A DNA stretch of 64,000 nucleotides from Desulfotruncus alcoholivorax DSM 16058 (GCF_000430885.1 NZ_AUMW01000001.1:1-64000), one strand, 5' to 3'; numbered from the stretch's first letter, positions 49,703 to 59,058 are shown. The notes: generated from the letters alone by a model not told the origin. Made by a program: numbers and translations.

Positions 49703-51139
49703 TTATTCCAGGCTGTACTTACCCGTATCTTTGGGCTTGGCAATCTCAACCGGGTAGTTGCCGCTGAAACATGCCGTACAAAAATTATTGCTGTCTTCAC
49801 CGAAAATGTTGAGCAGCCCTTCCAGTGACAGGTAGTGCAGCCCGTCCGCGCCGATTGAGCGCCTGATTTCCTCCAGTGATTTCTGCGCGGCTATCAATTC
49901 CTGTTCGTTTGAGGTATCAATCCCGTAATAGCAGGAATTAGTTATCGGGGGTGAACTCAGGCACATGTGAACTTCCCGGACACCGCAGTCGCGCAGCATA
50001 GCTACAAGTTTATTGCTGGTAGTGCCGCGTACAATGGAATCGTCCACCATCACCACTCTTTTCCCATTCAGCACTTCCCGCACCGGATTCAGTTTCAGCC
50101 TGACCCCCAAATCGCGGATTTGTTGGGAGGGCTGAATGAAGGTGCGGCCAATGTAGCGGTTTTTCATCAACCCCTCTTCAAAAGGGATTCCGGAGGCTTC
50201 GGCATACCCCCTGGCAGCGGCGGTGCCGGAGTCGGGCACAGGTATTACCACGTCAGCCTCAACCGGGTATTCGCTTGCCAGCACCCGGCCCATTTCCCGG
50301 CGCACCTTGTTCACATTGTACCCGTCAATTGTGCTGTCCGGCCGGGCAAAATAAATGTATTCAAAAATGCAGTGGGCACTTTTGCGCGGTTTCAATACCT
50401 GGATGGATTCCAAACCTTTATCGCTGATAACAACAATTTCACCGGGCTGCAGGTCGCGGATAAATTTGGCTCCCACCGTATCCAGGGCGCAGGACTCCGA
50501 GGCTATGACATAGCTGTCACCCAGCGACCCCAGGCAGAGCGGCCTGAACCCGTTGGGGTCGCGAACCGCCACGAGCCTATTCTCGGTAATAATCACCAGT
50601 GAATAAGCGCCTTTAATGTCGATCATGCTTTTTACCAGGCCTTCTTCCAAGCCGTTTTGGGCCGACCTGGCAATGATATTGACAATAACCTCACTGTCGG
50701 TTGAAGACTGAAACACCGCGCCGGTAGCCATCAACATTGAGCGCAATTCGGTAACATTGGTTAAATTACCGTTATGTGCCAGTCCCAACATCCCGCCGGC
50801 ATACCTGAACAGTAGCGGCTGGGCGTTAACCGGATGGCTGGCTCCCGTGGTTGAATATCTTACGTGCCCGATAGCCAGGTGCCCCTGCAGGCTGTCCAGC
50901 TGATTCCCTGAAAAAACCTCCGCCACAAGCCCCATACCCTTATAAAGCTGGACCTTTTCACCGTTGGCAACGGCAATGCCGGCACTTTCCTGCCCCCGGT
51001 GCTGAAGAGCATACAGCCCGTAATAGGTTAGCTTGGCCACATCGCAACCGGGGGCGTAAATTCCAAAGACTCCGCATTCCTCTCTGGGCTTATCGGGCAA
51101 CATTATTTGATTATAAAATCCGGGCCGGCAAGCTGCCAT
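49703..51139 (-). CDS. purF: Amidophosphoribosyltransferase (Fe-S type)
   Basis: 478 residues; the committed step of purine synthesis. A 21-residue propeptide ends at E-E, leaving the catalytic N-terminal cysteine C22 of C-G-V-F-G-I-Y. A PRPP-binding loop V-V-M-V-D-D-S-I-V-R-G-T-T lies in the C-terminal half. Further cysteines, including the pair in N-F-C-T-A-C-F-S-G, match the [4Fe-4S] ligands of Bacillus-type PurF, which is oxygen-labile. The propeptide is longer than the 11 residues of Bacillus. SD GGGGGAG precedes the ATG. It lies 34 bases after purC. Confidence 0.97.
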   Translation of the reverse strand: MAACRPGFYNQIMLPDKPREECGVFGIYAPGCDVAKLTYYGLYALQHRGQESAGIAVANGEKVQLYKGMGLVAEVFSGNQLDSLQGHLAIGHVRYSTTGASHPVNAQPLLFRYAGGMLGLAHNGNLTNVTELRSMLMATGAVFQSSTDSEVIVNIIARSAQNGLEEGLVKSMIDIKGAYSLVIITENRLVAVRDPNGFRPLCLGSLGDSYVIASESCALDTVGAKFIRDLQPGEIVVISDKGLESIQVLKPRKSAHCIFEYIYFARPDSTIDGYNVNKVRREMGRVLASEYPVEADVVIPVPDSGTAAARGYAEASGIPFEEGLMKNRYIGRTFIQPSQQIRDLGVRLKLNPVREVLNGKRVVMVDDSIVRGTTSNKLVAMLRDCGVREVHMCLSSPPITNSCYYGIDTSNEQELIAAQKSLEEIRRSIGADGLHYLSLEGLLNIFGEDSNNFCTACFSGNYPVEIAKPKDTGKYSLE

Positions 51140-51173
51140 AAATATCTCCCCCAGATAAAATGTTATTTGGTGT

Positions 51174-51881
51174 TTAACGACCCGTTAAACGCCGGTATAC
51201 TTCCTTATAGGCTTCTTCAACATTGCCGAGATCGCGGCGGAAACGATCTTTATCCAGCTTTTCCCTGGTATTCTTATCCCAGAAGCGGCATGTGTCCGGT
51301 GATATTTCATCACCCAGCAGCAGCTGTCCGTTGTGCAGGCCAAATTCCAATTTAAAGTCGATCAGGTCCAGTTCCCGCTCCGCCAGGTGAGCACGCAATA
51401 TATCGTTTACTTTAAGCGCTATTTCTCTTATGGCGGCCATTTGCCCCGGTGTGGCAAGGTTCAGCGCCCTGATGTGATCATCATTAATCAAAGGGTCGCC
51501 CAGCTCATCGCTCTTATAATAATTCTCTACCACGGTGCAGGAAAGCACTGTTCCCTCTTCCAGACCCAGGCGCTTGGCCAGGCTGCCGGCAGCTATATTA
51601 CGAACCACGACCTCAACCGGAATAATTTGGAGCGCTTTAACTACCATTTCACGCTCGGATTTCTCCTCGACAAAATGTGACTCTACACCTTGCTCCGCAA
51701 GCAGGCGGAAAAAATAAGCTGATATGAGGTTGTTTAATTCACCTTTGTTGGCAATGGTTCCTTTCTTTAAGCCGTTAAAAGCTGTAGCATCATCTTTGTA
51801 TTCAATCCAATATAAGTCGGGATTATCGGTGCGGTATACTTTTTTAGCTTTGCCCTCGTAAAGCTGTTCTTTTTTCAACAT
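51174..51881 (-). CDS. purC: SAICAR synthetase
   Basis: A 235-residue SAICAR synthase adding aspartate to [14 protein letters not shown] is at the N-terminus. [12 protein letters not shown] is in the middle, followed by L-I-D-F-K-L-E-F-G and [12 protein letters not shown] at the metal/nucleotide site. Length is typical. It lies 87 bases after purB; the gap is filled by a family B repeat. Confidence 0.98.
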   Translation of the reverse strand: MLKKEQLYEGKAKKVYRTDNPDLYWIEYKDDATAFNGLKKGTIANKGELNNLISAYFFRLLAEQGVESHFVEEKSEREMVVKALQIIPVEVVVRNIAAGSLAKRLGLEEGTVLSCTVVENYYKSDELGDPLINDDHIRALNLATPGQMAAIREIALKVNDILRAHLAERELDLIDFKLEFGLHNGQLLLGDEISPDTCRFWDKNTREKLDKDRFRRDLGNVEEAYKEVYRRLTGR

Positions 51882-51905
51882 AACTCTCTACCCCTTTTAT
51901 TATTA

Positions 51906-51966
51906 ATTGGGGACATTCCTCCGACCCCAATGCCATTACACCAAAGAAGAGGTGTGTCCCCTTTCC
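51906..51966. repeat. Family B palindromic repeat at the purB stop codon (B4)
   Basis: ATTGGGGACATTCCTCCGACCCC ... AGAAGAGGTGTGTCCCCTTTCC lies between purB and purC. Read on the minus strand, the purB TAA is directly followed by TAGGAAAGGGGACACACC, the edge of the repeat. Confidence 0.9.
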
Positions 51967-51968
51967 TA

Positions 51969-53261
51969 TTACAGCCCAAAACGTTTGTAGATGTCGTCCA
52001 CATGCTGCAGGTGGTAACTGTAATCAAACAGCCCCTCAATTTCTTTTTCCGTCAAAGAGTTCATTACATCGCTGTCAGCCAACAACAGCCGGCGGAAATC
52101 CGCCCCGGTGTTCCAGGATTGCATGGCATTGCGCTGCACCAGTTCATAAGCCCTTTCCCTGGACAAACCTTTGCCGACCAGCTCCAGCAATACGCGCTGG
52201 GAGAAAATCAGCCCGTGCGTACGGTTCAGATTTTTCTTCATGTTTTCCGGGTAAACAATGAGGTTTTCCATAATGTTGGTGAATTTATAAAGCATATAAT
52301 CCAGCGTAATGGTGCTGTCTGGTATGATTACTCTTTCAACGGAGGAATGGGATATGTCACGCTCGTGCCACAGAGAAACGTTTTCCATAGAAGCCAGGGC
52401 ATTGCCCCGCAGTAGCCTGGCCATTCCGCTGATCCGCTCCGTAGTGATGGGGTTACGTTTGTGCGGCATGGCCGAAGAACCTTTTTGACCTTTTTTAAAG
52501 TACTCTTCGGCTTCCAGTATGTCGGTGCGCTGCAGGCTTCTTATTTCTGTTGCGAATTTTTCCAGCGAGCAGCCGATTACAGCCAGTGTGGTCAAAAATT
52601 CCGCATGCCTGTCCCTCTGTAAAATTTGAGTGGATACCCTGGCTGGTGTTAACCCCAGTTTTTTACATACATATTCCTCAATGAAAGGGTCGATATTGGC
52701 GTAAGTTCCAACGGCGCCGGATATCTTGCCCGCGCTGATGGTAGCCAGAGCGTGCTTCATCCGGTCGATATTGCGCTCGTTTTCAGCCACCCATAACAGC
52801 ATCTTCAGGCCAAAGGTAGTGGGCTCGGCATGAATGCCGTGGGTGCGCCCGATCATTATCGTGTAACGGTGTTCTTTGGCTTTATCCAGCAGCACCTGGT
52901 TAAGTTTTTCCATCCTGCTGAGGATCTTTTCGCCCGCCTCCTTAATTTGAACCGCCAGCGCCGTATCCAGCACGTCGGAAGAAGTCAGCCCCAGGTGAAT
53001 ATATTTGGAGGCTTCACCAACATATTCCGCCACACAGGTAGTAAAAGCGATCACGTCGTGATTGGTGATGGCCTCAATCTCTTCTATGCGCTCCACCGTA
53101 AAATTAGCCTTTTCTTTAATTTCGTGCAACGCATCGTCCGGCACGATGCCCAGCTGGTTCATAGCCTCGCAGGCGCATATTTCCACATCCAGCCACTTAC
53201 GGTACTTGTTTTCCTGAGACCAAATTGCTTTCATCTCAGGCAGGGTATACCGGTCAATCAA
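51969..53261 (-). CDS. purB: Adenylosuccinate lyase
   Basis: A 430-residue fumarase/aspartase superfamily enzyme acting twice in purine synthesis. The signature loop G-S-S-A-M-P-H-K-R-N-P-I is present, with the catalytic serine in S-S-A. H-L-G-L-T-S-S-D-V-L-D-T and G-R-T-H-G-I-H-A-E-P-T-T-F-G are also seen. The start is TTG at 53261, overlapping the purE stop as TTGA, so it is translationally coupled. Confidence 0.98.
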   Translation of the reverse strand: MIDRYTLPEMKAIWSQENKYRKWLDVEICACEAMNQLGIVPDDALHEIKEKANFTVERIEEIEAITNHDVIAFTTCVAEYVGEASKYIHLGLTSSDVLDTALAVQIKEAGEKILSRMEKLNQVLLDKAKEHRYTIMIGRTHGIHAEPTTFGLKMLLWVAENERNIDRMKHALATISAGKISGAVGTYANIDPFIEEYVCKKLGLTPARVSTQILQRDRHAEFLTTLAVIGCSLEKFATEIRSLQRTDILEAEEYFKKGQKGSSAMPHKRNPITTERISGMARLLRGNALASMENVSLWHERDISHSSVERVIIPDSTITLDYMLYKFTNIMENLIVYPENMKKNLNRTHGLIFSQRVLLELVGKGLSRERAYELVQRNAMQSWNTGADFRRLLLADSDVMNSLTEKEIEGLFDYSYHLQHVDDIYKRFGL

Positions 53262-53788
53262 AATTTACTTCCTCCCATCTTTTCCAGGTATCCTTCAAAG
53301 CCCAGCTGCTGCAGCTTCTCAGATTTTTGTTCCACCTGCCGGGCCATTTTATCCTTATAAGCAATTATTTTTTCCATAATAGAGGGATCGGCGGAACCGA
53401 TGATCTGGGCGGCCAGTATGCCTGCATTCTTTGCTCCGTTGACAGCCACCGTAGCCACAGGAATTCCCGGTGGCATTTGCACAGTGGCATATAGCGCATC
53501 GACTCCGTTTAAAGCACCGGATGCTATGGGCACGCCGATTACGGGCAACGGGGTATGCCCCGCGATTACTCCAGCCAGGTGAGCCGCGCCTCCGGCGCCG
53601 GCTATAATCGCCCTTAAGCCGCGCCCGGCGGCCTCCCGGGCGTAAGCAGCTGTTTTTTCAGGCGCCCGGTGGGCCGATGATATAATCATTTCCCAGCCAA
53701 TACCGAATTCATCGAGAATTTTTGCCGCATCCTTCATTACCGGCAGGTCCGAATCACTGCCCATTACAATACCTACCAAGACGCTCAT
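53258..53788 (-). CDS. purE: 5-(carboxyamino)imidazole ribonucleotide mutase
   Basis: About 176 residues of class I Pur[14 protein letters not shown], the active-site histidine in [10 protein letters not shown], and [15 protein letters not shown] 53788 is 6 bases after AAGGAGG. The frame's longer extension to 53956 only reads through the riboswitch and should be ignored. No purK was seen next to it. It is the first gene of the purE-B-C-F-M-N-H-D operon under the PRPP-type riboswitch. Confidence 0.97.
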   Translation of the reverse strand: MSVLVGIVMGSDSDLPVMKDAAKILDEFGIGWEMIISSAHRAPEKTAAYAREAAGRGLRAIIAGAGGAAHLAGVIAGHTPLPVIGVPIASGALNGVDALYATVQMPPGIPVATVAVNGAKNAGILAAQIIGSADPSIMEKIIAYKDKMARQVEQKSEKLQQLGFEGYLEKMGGSKF

Positions 53789-53803
53789 CATCTGCCTCCT
53801 TGA

Positions 53804-53860
53804 AAAAATTAAAAAGCCAGGCAAGCAGGTTCTCACTGAGTGAAACCTACCCGCCTGGGC
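53804..53860 (-). terminator. Intrinsic terminator of the purE leader
   Basis: On the minus strand CCAGGCGGGTAGGTT and CACT pair with AGTG and AACCTGCTTGCCTGG, followed by CTTTTTAATTTTTTC. The 5' arm overlaps the 3' part of the aptamer P1, so ligand binding would prevent termination. Confidence 0.88.
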
Positions 53861-53964
53861 TTTTATCCCGACCGGTGTAGCTGCGGAATTTAACCTTCGC
53901 AGCCTGTACCGCTTGGTCCAAACCGCCGTATTACCGGCGCGGAACCCTAGGTACACTTTCTCTC
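53838..53964 (-). promoter_or_regulatory. PRPP riboswitch (ykkC subtype 2b) of the pur operon
   Basis: The minus strand carries the ykkC motifs in order: AAGTGTACCTAGGGTTCC, a GC-rich hairpin, GGACCAAGCGGTACAGG, a second hairpin (CTGCGAA/TTCCGCAG), ACACC, GGGATAAAAGCCCAGG, GGGTAGGTTTCACTC. GAGAGAAA pairs with TTTCACTC (one mismatch) to form P1. ATTATA at 53970-53975 on the plus strand is a TATAAT -10 on the minus strand, just upstream. The ykkC family includes guanidine, ppGpp and PRPP sensors. The GAGCGG/AAGCGG-GTACAGG signature and the purine operon context point to PRPP, acting with an overlapping terminator as an ON switch. Confidence 0.9.
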
Positions 53965-53987
53965 ACCATATTATATTACATGTTATA

Positions 53988-54027
53988 TTAGGGACATTTC
54001 TTGTAAAGGTGTCGACTCTTCCCTTTC
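53988..54027. repeat. Degenerate family B repeat (B5)
   Basis: ATTAGGGACATTTCTTGTAAAGGTGTCGACTCTTCCCTTTC resembles family B with eroded complementarity. It overlaps the likely -35 area of the purE promoter. Confidence 0.5.
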
Positions 54028-54077
54028 TATATTTCCAGGTTAATCATACCTAAAAGAAACCGAAGAGTCAAGCACGT

Positions 54078-55619
54078 TTACTCCCACTCAATCGTGCCTG
54101 GCGGCTTGGAGGTGATGTCATAAACCACCCGGTTTATGCCCTTTACTTCATTGACGATGCGGTTGGAGATACGCCCCAGCACATCGTGGGGTATCTTGGC
54201 CCAGTCTGCCGTCATACCGTCGTTGGAATAAACCGCCCTGATGGCCACAGTCTGGGCATAGGTGCGCTCGTCACCCATTACTCCGACGCTGTACAGGTTG
54301 GGCAGCACCGCGAAGTACTGCCATATCTCCCTGTCCAGGCCAGCCCTGGCAATTTCCCCTGTAACAATTGCGTCAGCTTCCTGCAGCAGCGCAATTCTCT
54401 CAGGCGTAACCTCTCCAAGGATACGGACAGCTAGCCCGGGGCCTGGAAACGGCTGGCGCCAGACAACACCGGCCGGCATGCCGAGCTCTTCTCCCACCCG
54501 TCGCACCTCGTCTTTAAAAAGCCAACGCAGCGGCTCAATTAAAGCAAGACGCATGTCCTCAGGCAGGCCGCCAACATTGTGGTGGGATTTAATCACGGCG
54601 GCAGTTGTGGTCCCGCTTTCTACCACATCCGGGTAAAGCGTACCCTGCACCAGAAAATCAATTTCTCCTATTTTTGCCGCCTCGTCTTCAAAAACGCGAA
54701 TAAACTCCTCGCCAATGATTTTCCGCTTGCGCTCAGGGTCAGTTACCCCCTTTAGCTTGGTTAAAAAACGATCTGATGCATCTGCATACACCAGGTTGAT
54801 GTTAAACTGGTTTCTAAAAACATCGAGCACAGATTCTGCTTCACCCTTGCGCAATAAGCCGTGGTTTACAAATACGCAAGTAAGTTGATTTCCAATCGCC
54901 TTGTGCACCAGCACCGCAGCCACGGAGGAATCCACTCCACCGCTCAACGCGCAGAGGACTTTTTTATCCCCAACCTGTTCTTTAATTTCGCTTACTGTTT
55001 GCTCAATAAATGAGCCCATATTCCAACTGCCGGTGCACCCGCAAATATCAAACAGGAAATGGCGGAAAACATCCTGCCCCTTCGGCGTGTGCACCACTTC
55101 CGGGTGAAACTGAACGGCGTACAGCCCACGACCGGGGTCAGCCATTGCCGCAACGGGGGCGGTTTCCGTGCGTGCCAGCACCACAAAGCCCGGCGGCGGC
55201 GTTTCAACCATGTCACCGTGACTCATCCAGCATTGTGACCGTTCCCCCATACAACCAAGCAGCCCGTCTATTGATAAAATATTTATTTCAGCATGGCCGT
55301 ATTCCCTTCTTACCGCCCGGGATACTTTGCCGCCCAGTTGGAAGGCCATTAGCTGCAATCCATAGCAAATACCCAAAATAGGAATTTGTTGCTCGTAAAT
55401 ACCCGGATCAACTACCGGCGCCCCCTCCTGGTAAACGCTGGACGGTCCCCCGGAAAAGACAATGCCGCGCGGGTTTTTGGCGCGAATTTCCTCAAGTGCC
55501 GTGTTATAGGGCAGCATTTCACAAAAAACATTTAACTCGCGAATACGGCGAGCGATCAACTGGCTGTACTGGCCGCCAAAGTCCAGTACAATAACCATTT
55601 CCTGCTCCGGAACAGCCAA
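54078..55619 (-). CDS. guaA: GMP synthase (glutamine-hydrolysing)
   Basis: 513 residues. The N-terminal class I glutamine amidotransferase domain has its cysteine in L-G-I-C-Y-G-L-Q-L and its histidine/glutamate in [10 protein letters not shown]. The ATP pyrophosphatase domain contains the P-loop [11 protein letters not shown], and the C-terminal dimerisation domain ends I-E-W-E as in all GuaA. It converts XMP to GMP. The start is TTG 55619 (after GGGGGG) or ATG 55598. It is upstream of the pur operon but separated from it by the riboswitch and promoter. Confidence 0.98.
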   Translation of the reverse strand: MAVPEQEMVIVLDFGGQYSQLIARRIRELNVFCEMLPYNTALEEIRAKNPRGIVFSGGPSSVYQEGAPVVDPGIYEQQIPILGICYGLQLMAFQLGGKVSRAVRREYGHAEINILSIDGLLGCMGERSQCWMSHGDMVETPPPGFVVLARTETAPVAAMADPGRGLYAVQFHPEVVHTPKGQDVFRHFLFDICGCTGSWNMGSFIEQTVSEIKEQVGDKKVLCALSGGVDSSVAAVLVHKAIGNQLTCVFVNHGLLRKGEAESVLDVFRNQFNINLVYADASDRFLTKLKGVTDPERKRKIIGEEFIRVFEDEAAKIGEIDFLVQGTLYPDVVESGTTTAAVIKSHHNVGGLPEDMRLALIEPLRWLFKDEVRRVGEELGMPAGVVWRQPFPGPGLAVRILGEVTPERIALLQEADAIVTGEIARAGLDREIWQYFAVLPNLYSVGVMGDERTYAQTVAIRAVYSNDGMTADWAKIPHDVLGRISNRIVNEVKGINRVVYDITSKPPGTIEWE

Positions 55620-55645
55620 CTTCTAGCCCCCCTTGTTCTTTTAAT

Positions 55646-55810
55646 CGAATTCAGCATTCAGGTGTCAGAATTCAGTCACAATTCAATTGAAGGAATACAG
55701 AAGCCGGAGTGTCCTGAGAATATGCTTCCAGTAATAGACCAACCTCTTGTAATCACCGGTTCTCTCATTCTAACTTTTAACTTCTAACTCTGACTTCTTA
55801 CTTCTGACTA
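55646..55810. repeat. Family C inverted repeat (C1), abutting the hpt stop
   Basis: One arm has TTCAGCATTCAGGTGTCAGAATTCAG and the other has TAACTTCTAACTCTGACTTCTTACTTCTGACTA, imperfectly complementary over a 165-base element. The hpt stop TAG (55808-55810) is at its edge. A second copy is at 57247. Confidence 0.75.
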
Positions 55811-56350
55811 CTTATTTGTATACACTTCTTGCTTTAAGATGTAAATTTCCGGTAAATTGCGGTACTTTTCATTATAATCCAGTCCGTAGCCGACCACGAA
55901 CTCATCAGGAATTGAAAAACCGTTATAGTCAATGGCAACATCAACTTCACGCCTGGAAGGCTTGTCCAGCAAAGTGCAAATGCGCACGCTGGCCGGTCCC
56001 CGGGCCTTTAATATCTCCTGCAAATAATTAAGGGTCAGACCGGTATCGACAATGTCTTCAACTATCAAAACATGCTTGCCTTCAATAGTTTGATCCAGAT
56101 CCTTTAAAATCCGGACAACACCCGTTGATTTACTGGAAGCGCCATAGCTGGAAACTGCCATAAAATCAATCTGCACGTCTACTGACAACGACCTGATCAA
56201 GTCGGACATAAAAACCATGGCGCCTTTTAATATGCCAACCACCAGTAAATTTTTACCCGCGTAATCCCTGGATATAACGCTGCCGAGTTCACTGACTTTT
56301 TGTTTTATTTTTTCATCTGAAATTAAAACTCTTTCAACATCCTGATGCAA
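55808..56350 (-). CDS. hpt: Hypoxanthine phosphoribosyltransferase
   Basis: About 180 residues of purine salvage enzyme. The N-terminal D-V-E-R-V-L-I-S-D-E-K-I matches Bacillus HprT. The PRPP motif V-L-I-V-E-D-I-V-D-T-G-L-T-L and the flexible loop D-F-M-A-V-S-S-Y-G are visible, as is V-V-G-Y-G-L-D-Y. TTG 56350, 7 bases after AGGAGG, is chosen over the ATG at 56398, which would add 16 unconserved residues. It is grouped with guaA on the same strand; a family C repeat lies between them. Confidence 0.97.
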   Translation of the reverse strand: MHQDVERVLISDEKIKQKVSELGSVISRDYAGKNLLVVGILKGAMVFMSDLIRSLSVDVQIDFMAVSSYGASSKSTGVVRILKDLDQTIEGKHVLIVEDIVDTGLTLNYLQEILKARGPASVRICTLLDKPSRREVDVAIDYNGFSIPDEFVVGYGLDYNEKYRNLPEIYILKQEVYTNK

Positions 56351-56418
56351 AAAATCTCCTCCTGCCGTCAAAATCTGGGCTATTATAACAAGAGCCACAA
56401 AATAATGTCAAGATAAGT

Positions 56419-56464
56419 TAAGGGACGAAAATCTGAGTATGTTAAACTCGGATCCCGTCCCTTA
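56419..56464 (-). terminator. Possible terminator after the LolA-like gene
   Basis: AAGGGACG ... AATCTGAGT pairs with ACTCGGAT ... CGTCCCTT around a small loop. The T-run is weak. Confidence 0.45.
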
Positions 56465-56466
56465 TA

Positions 56467-57153
56467 TTATACAACAGGCTGCTCAATTTTAATTTGTTTA
56501 TTGTGATCCCATAATTCAAGGTTTATTTCCAGCTTATTAGTATCTTTAATTTTGCCCTGGGCCTGGATCAGCGCTTTAGTAATTACCTGCCGCTTGGGGT
56601 CCACCCAAACCCGGTAAAAGTAATTATCATAATTCAATTCCATTAAGGAGTTTTGTACTATCGGGTTAAACTCAAGCACTTTTAACTTTGTTTTTTTGTC
56701 TTTTATTTCTTTTACCACCGGAATATCTTTAAAATTAAAATTTCCCAGAGGGTTGAATTCCGTAATAAAAAGATCGGATTCCGCCATTTTGTTTCCTTCC
56801 AGACAAGTCCACCGGTCGGACCAATAGCCTTTAACATAAGTTTTATCTCCGATATGAATAAATTCGACCGGCAAGTCCTGCATTGTTCCTTTAATGTGGA
56901 CACTATCCGGCGCCACTCTTTCACCCTCAACCCTTGATATTGTATCATCCCTGATTTTGACCGTCATACGAAAGCGAAATGCACTGCTATTAATGGTTTT
57001 ATCCAGCGCCACGGTAAGCCTTTCCTTTGGCGGAACGCGAACATTAGCCAGATAAGTCTCGGCGCCACGGTAAACACCAGCCAGGCAGAGAACTGAAATA
57101 ACAGCAATGAGCAATAACTTTTTGTTTAACAAAAACGAGTAGGGTCTGGACAT
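56467..57153 (-). CDS. Membrane-anchored LolA/LppX-like hypothetical protein
   Basis: About 228 residues. An N-terminal hydrophobic segment (L-L-L-I-A-V-I-S-V-L-C-L-A-G-V-Y) acts as a signal anchor and is followed by an extracytoplasmic domain with beta-strand character. The domain holds F-R-F-R-M-T-V-K-I-R-D, then I-H-I-G-D-K-T-Y-V-K, and Y-R-V-W-V-D-P-K-R-Q-V-I-T-K-A near the end. This pattern resembles LolA/LppX_LprAFG-type half-barrel folds that bind lipids or sense the envelope. I do not recognise a named family member. The start at ATG 57153, 8 bases after GGGGGGAG, is preferred to the ATG at 57171. Confidence 0.75.
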   Translation of the reverse strand: MSRPYSFLLNKKLLLIAVISVLCLAGVYRGAETYLANVRVPPKERLTVALDKTINSSAFRFRMTVKIRDDTISRVEGERVAPDSVHIKGTMQDLPVEFIHIGDKTYVKGYWSDRWTCLEGNKMAESDLFITEFNPLGNFNFKDIPVVKEIKDKKTKLKVLEFNPIVQNSLMELNYDNYFYRVWVDPKRQVITKALIQAQGKIKDTNKLEINLELWDHNKQIKIEQPVV

Positions 57154-57246
57154 AATAACTTCTCCCCCCATAACCTTCTTTAAAATTTATACTGGTGGCT
57201 AATCGCAAATATTCCTCCTGGGAAAGGTATCCTGTTTTTATATTTA

Positions 57247-57345
57247 GGTATTCAGAATTCAGTAGTCAGAATTCAGAATACTTCGGGACGATATACCGTT
57301 CCCTCATCCCAACTTCTGACTCCTGACTTCTGACTCCTGATTATT
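57247..57345. repeat. Family C inverted repeat (C2)
   Basis: GGTATTCAGAATTCAGTAGTCAGAATTCAG at one end and ACTTCTGACTCCTGACTTCTGACTCCTGA at the other. It is an imperfect long hairpin in the gap between the divergent LolA-like and MazG-like genes. Confidence 0.78.
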
Positions 57346-57411
57346 TATCCTGTTTTTTATATTCTCTATGTGTTAAAATAGGAATATTGTAAAAGCAAGG
57401 AGGTTCCAGTG

Positions 57412-57744
57412 ATGGACATTCTTGACATGCAAAAAGAGGTGGACAACTGGATTGGGCAATTTGAAGAAGGCTACTGGCCTCCACTGGCAATGCTGGCCCG
57501 GCTGACTGAAGAGGTAGGCGAACTGGCCCGCGAGATAAACCACAGGTACGGCACCAAGCCCAAAAAACCGGAGGAACCGGAAGGTGACCTGGCCCTTGAA
57601 CTGGCGGACATATTATTTATTATTATTTGTTATGCCAACTCGCTGGGCATCAACCTGGAAGAAGCTTTTACAAGGATGATGAATAAATACAAGGCGCGGG
57701 ACGCCTTTAGATGGACCAGAAAAGAGTCACAGGAGGAATTATAA
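57412..57744 (+). CDS. MazG-like nucleotide pyrophosphohydrolase
   Basis: About 110 residues, a single MazG domain. The acidic metal motif is visible as L-T-E-E-V-G-E-L-A-R-E-I-N and L-A-L-E-L-A-D-I-L-F-I-I (E-x-x-E and E-x-x-x-D pattern). It should hydrolyse non-canonical or excess NTPs to NMP and pyrophosphate. ATG 57412 is 8 bases after AAGGAGG; a GTG one codon earlier is alternative. It lies 0 bases before the DUF1015 gene, so they are coupled. Confidence 0.9.
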   Translation: MDILDMQKEVDNWIGQFEEGYWPPLAMLARLTEEVGELAREINHRYGTKPKKPEEPEGDLALELADILFIIICYANSLGINLEEAFTRMMNKYKARDAFRWTRKESQEEL

Positions 57745-59058
57745 ATGGCTGAAATTGCTCCATTACACGGGCTGAGATACGTTGAAAAAAAAGCCGGAGA
57801 CATTGAGGACCTGGTAACACCACCCTATGATGTGATTGATCCCAAGGCACAGGAACAATATTACGAGCGAAACCCGTATAATATCATCCGCCTGGAGTAC
57901 GGCTTAAAATATCCTGAGGACGATGAAGCAAATAACCGTTATACCAGGGCCGCCAAGTTTTTTAGCCAGTGGCAGGAGGAAGGGATCCTTCAGGCGGAGG
58001 AAAAACCAGCCATCTACCTGTACCGGCAGGAGTTTGGCGTCGATGGTAAAACCCTTATCCGCAGCGGCATTATCTGCAGAGTCAAACTGGAACCATACGA
58101 AAAGGGAGTTGTTTTACCTCACGAGGAAACCATGCCCAAACATAAAGCCGACCGTTATGCTCTAATGACAGCCTGCGGCGCCAATTTCAGCCCTGTTTTC
58201 GGCATTTACAGCGACCGCCGGCGGTCAATCGACCTAATGCTTGACGAGTTCACCAGGGGTACCCCGCCAAGCGTGAGATTTACTGATGAATGGGGGCACG
58301 GCCACAGCCTTTGGGTAATAGACAGCCCTGATGCAGTGCAAAAAGTTCAAAAACAAATGGAACCCCGGCAGATATTCATTGCTGATGGACACCACCGCTA
58401 TGAAACAGCCCTAAAGTTTGCCCGGGATAATCCCAATATTGCCGGGGCGGGTTTTTTGATGATGACCCTGGTAAACCTGTACGATCCGGGCCTGGTTATC
58501 CTGCCGACACACAGGCTGGTAACTAAAAGTAATTTGGATCAGAGTCAATTAATTGCCGCCCTGCAGGAAGATTTTTTGGTTGATAAAGTTCAAACGAAGG
58601 ATGCGGCGTTTATTGCCGGGCTGTTGTCAGAAATGGCCAATCTTAATGAGGATGAGGGCACCAAGGGAGGCCAGGTTTTCGGGCTTTACCTGGGAAACGG
58701 ATTGCTGTACAGTTTAAAACTACGCGATTCGAGTATAATCGACAGCAAAATGCCCGCCGGGCGTTCCAAAGCCTGGCGGGCACTGGATGTATCGGTTTTG
58801 CAAAAATTAATCTTTGAAAACATATTGGGCATTGGCATGGAAGAGCTGGCCGGAGGGGAAATTATCCATTATACCCGCGACGCCGCTGAAGCAATGTCAA
58901 AAGTTGATGGAGGCTCCCATGAACTGGCATTTATAATGAATCCGACCTTGATTTCAGAAGTCATCGAAGTTGCCACCAACGGAGAAAAGATGCCGCAAAA
59001 ATCAACTTTCTTTTACCCCAAGCTGATCACCGGTCTGGTAATCAACAAATTTATGTAG
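57745..59058 (+). CDS. DUF1015 family protein
   Basis: A 437-residue DUF1015 (COG4198) protein. Family features include V-T-P-P-Y-D-V-I-D near residue 30, E-R-N-P-Y-N-I-I-R-L-E, H-E-E-T-M-P in the first half, the G-H-H-R-Y-E-T-A-L motif (I-A-D-G-H-H-R-Y) and F-I-M-N-P-T near the end. The function is not established; it is often found near serine or methanogenic-type genes and treated as a possible phosphatase or HPr-kinase-like protein. It directly follows the MazG-like gene. Its stop TAG is part of a family A repeat. Confidence 0.92.
   Translation: MAEIAPLHGLRYVEKKAGDIEDLVTPPYDVIDPKAQEQYYERNPYNIIRLEYGLKYPEDDEANNRYTRAAKFFSQWQEEGILQAEEKPAIYLYRQEFGVDGKTLIRSGIICRVKLEPYEKGVVLPHEETMPKHKADRYALMTACGANFSPVFGIYSDRRRSIDLMLDEFTRGTPPSVRFTDEWGHGHSLWVIDSPDAVQKVQKQMEPRQIFIADGHHRYETALKFARDNPNIAGAGFLMMTLVNLYDPGLVILPTHRLVTKSNLDQSQLIAALQEDFLVDKVQTKDAAFIAGLLSEMANLNEDEGTKGGQVFGLYLGNGLLYSLKLRDSSIIDSKMPAGRSKAWRALDVSVLQKLIFENILGIGMEELAGGEIIHYTRDAAEAMSKVDGGSHELAFIMNPTLISEVIEVATNGEKMPQKSTFFYPKLITGLVINKFM

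Noticed and set aside
53789-53956. N-terminal 56-residue extension of the purE reading frame
   Set aside because: It reads through the PRPP riboswitch and terminator and has no homology to PurE. AAGGAGG stands just before the internal ATG at 53788.
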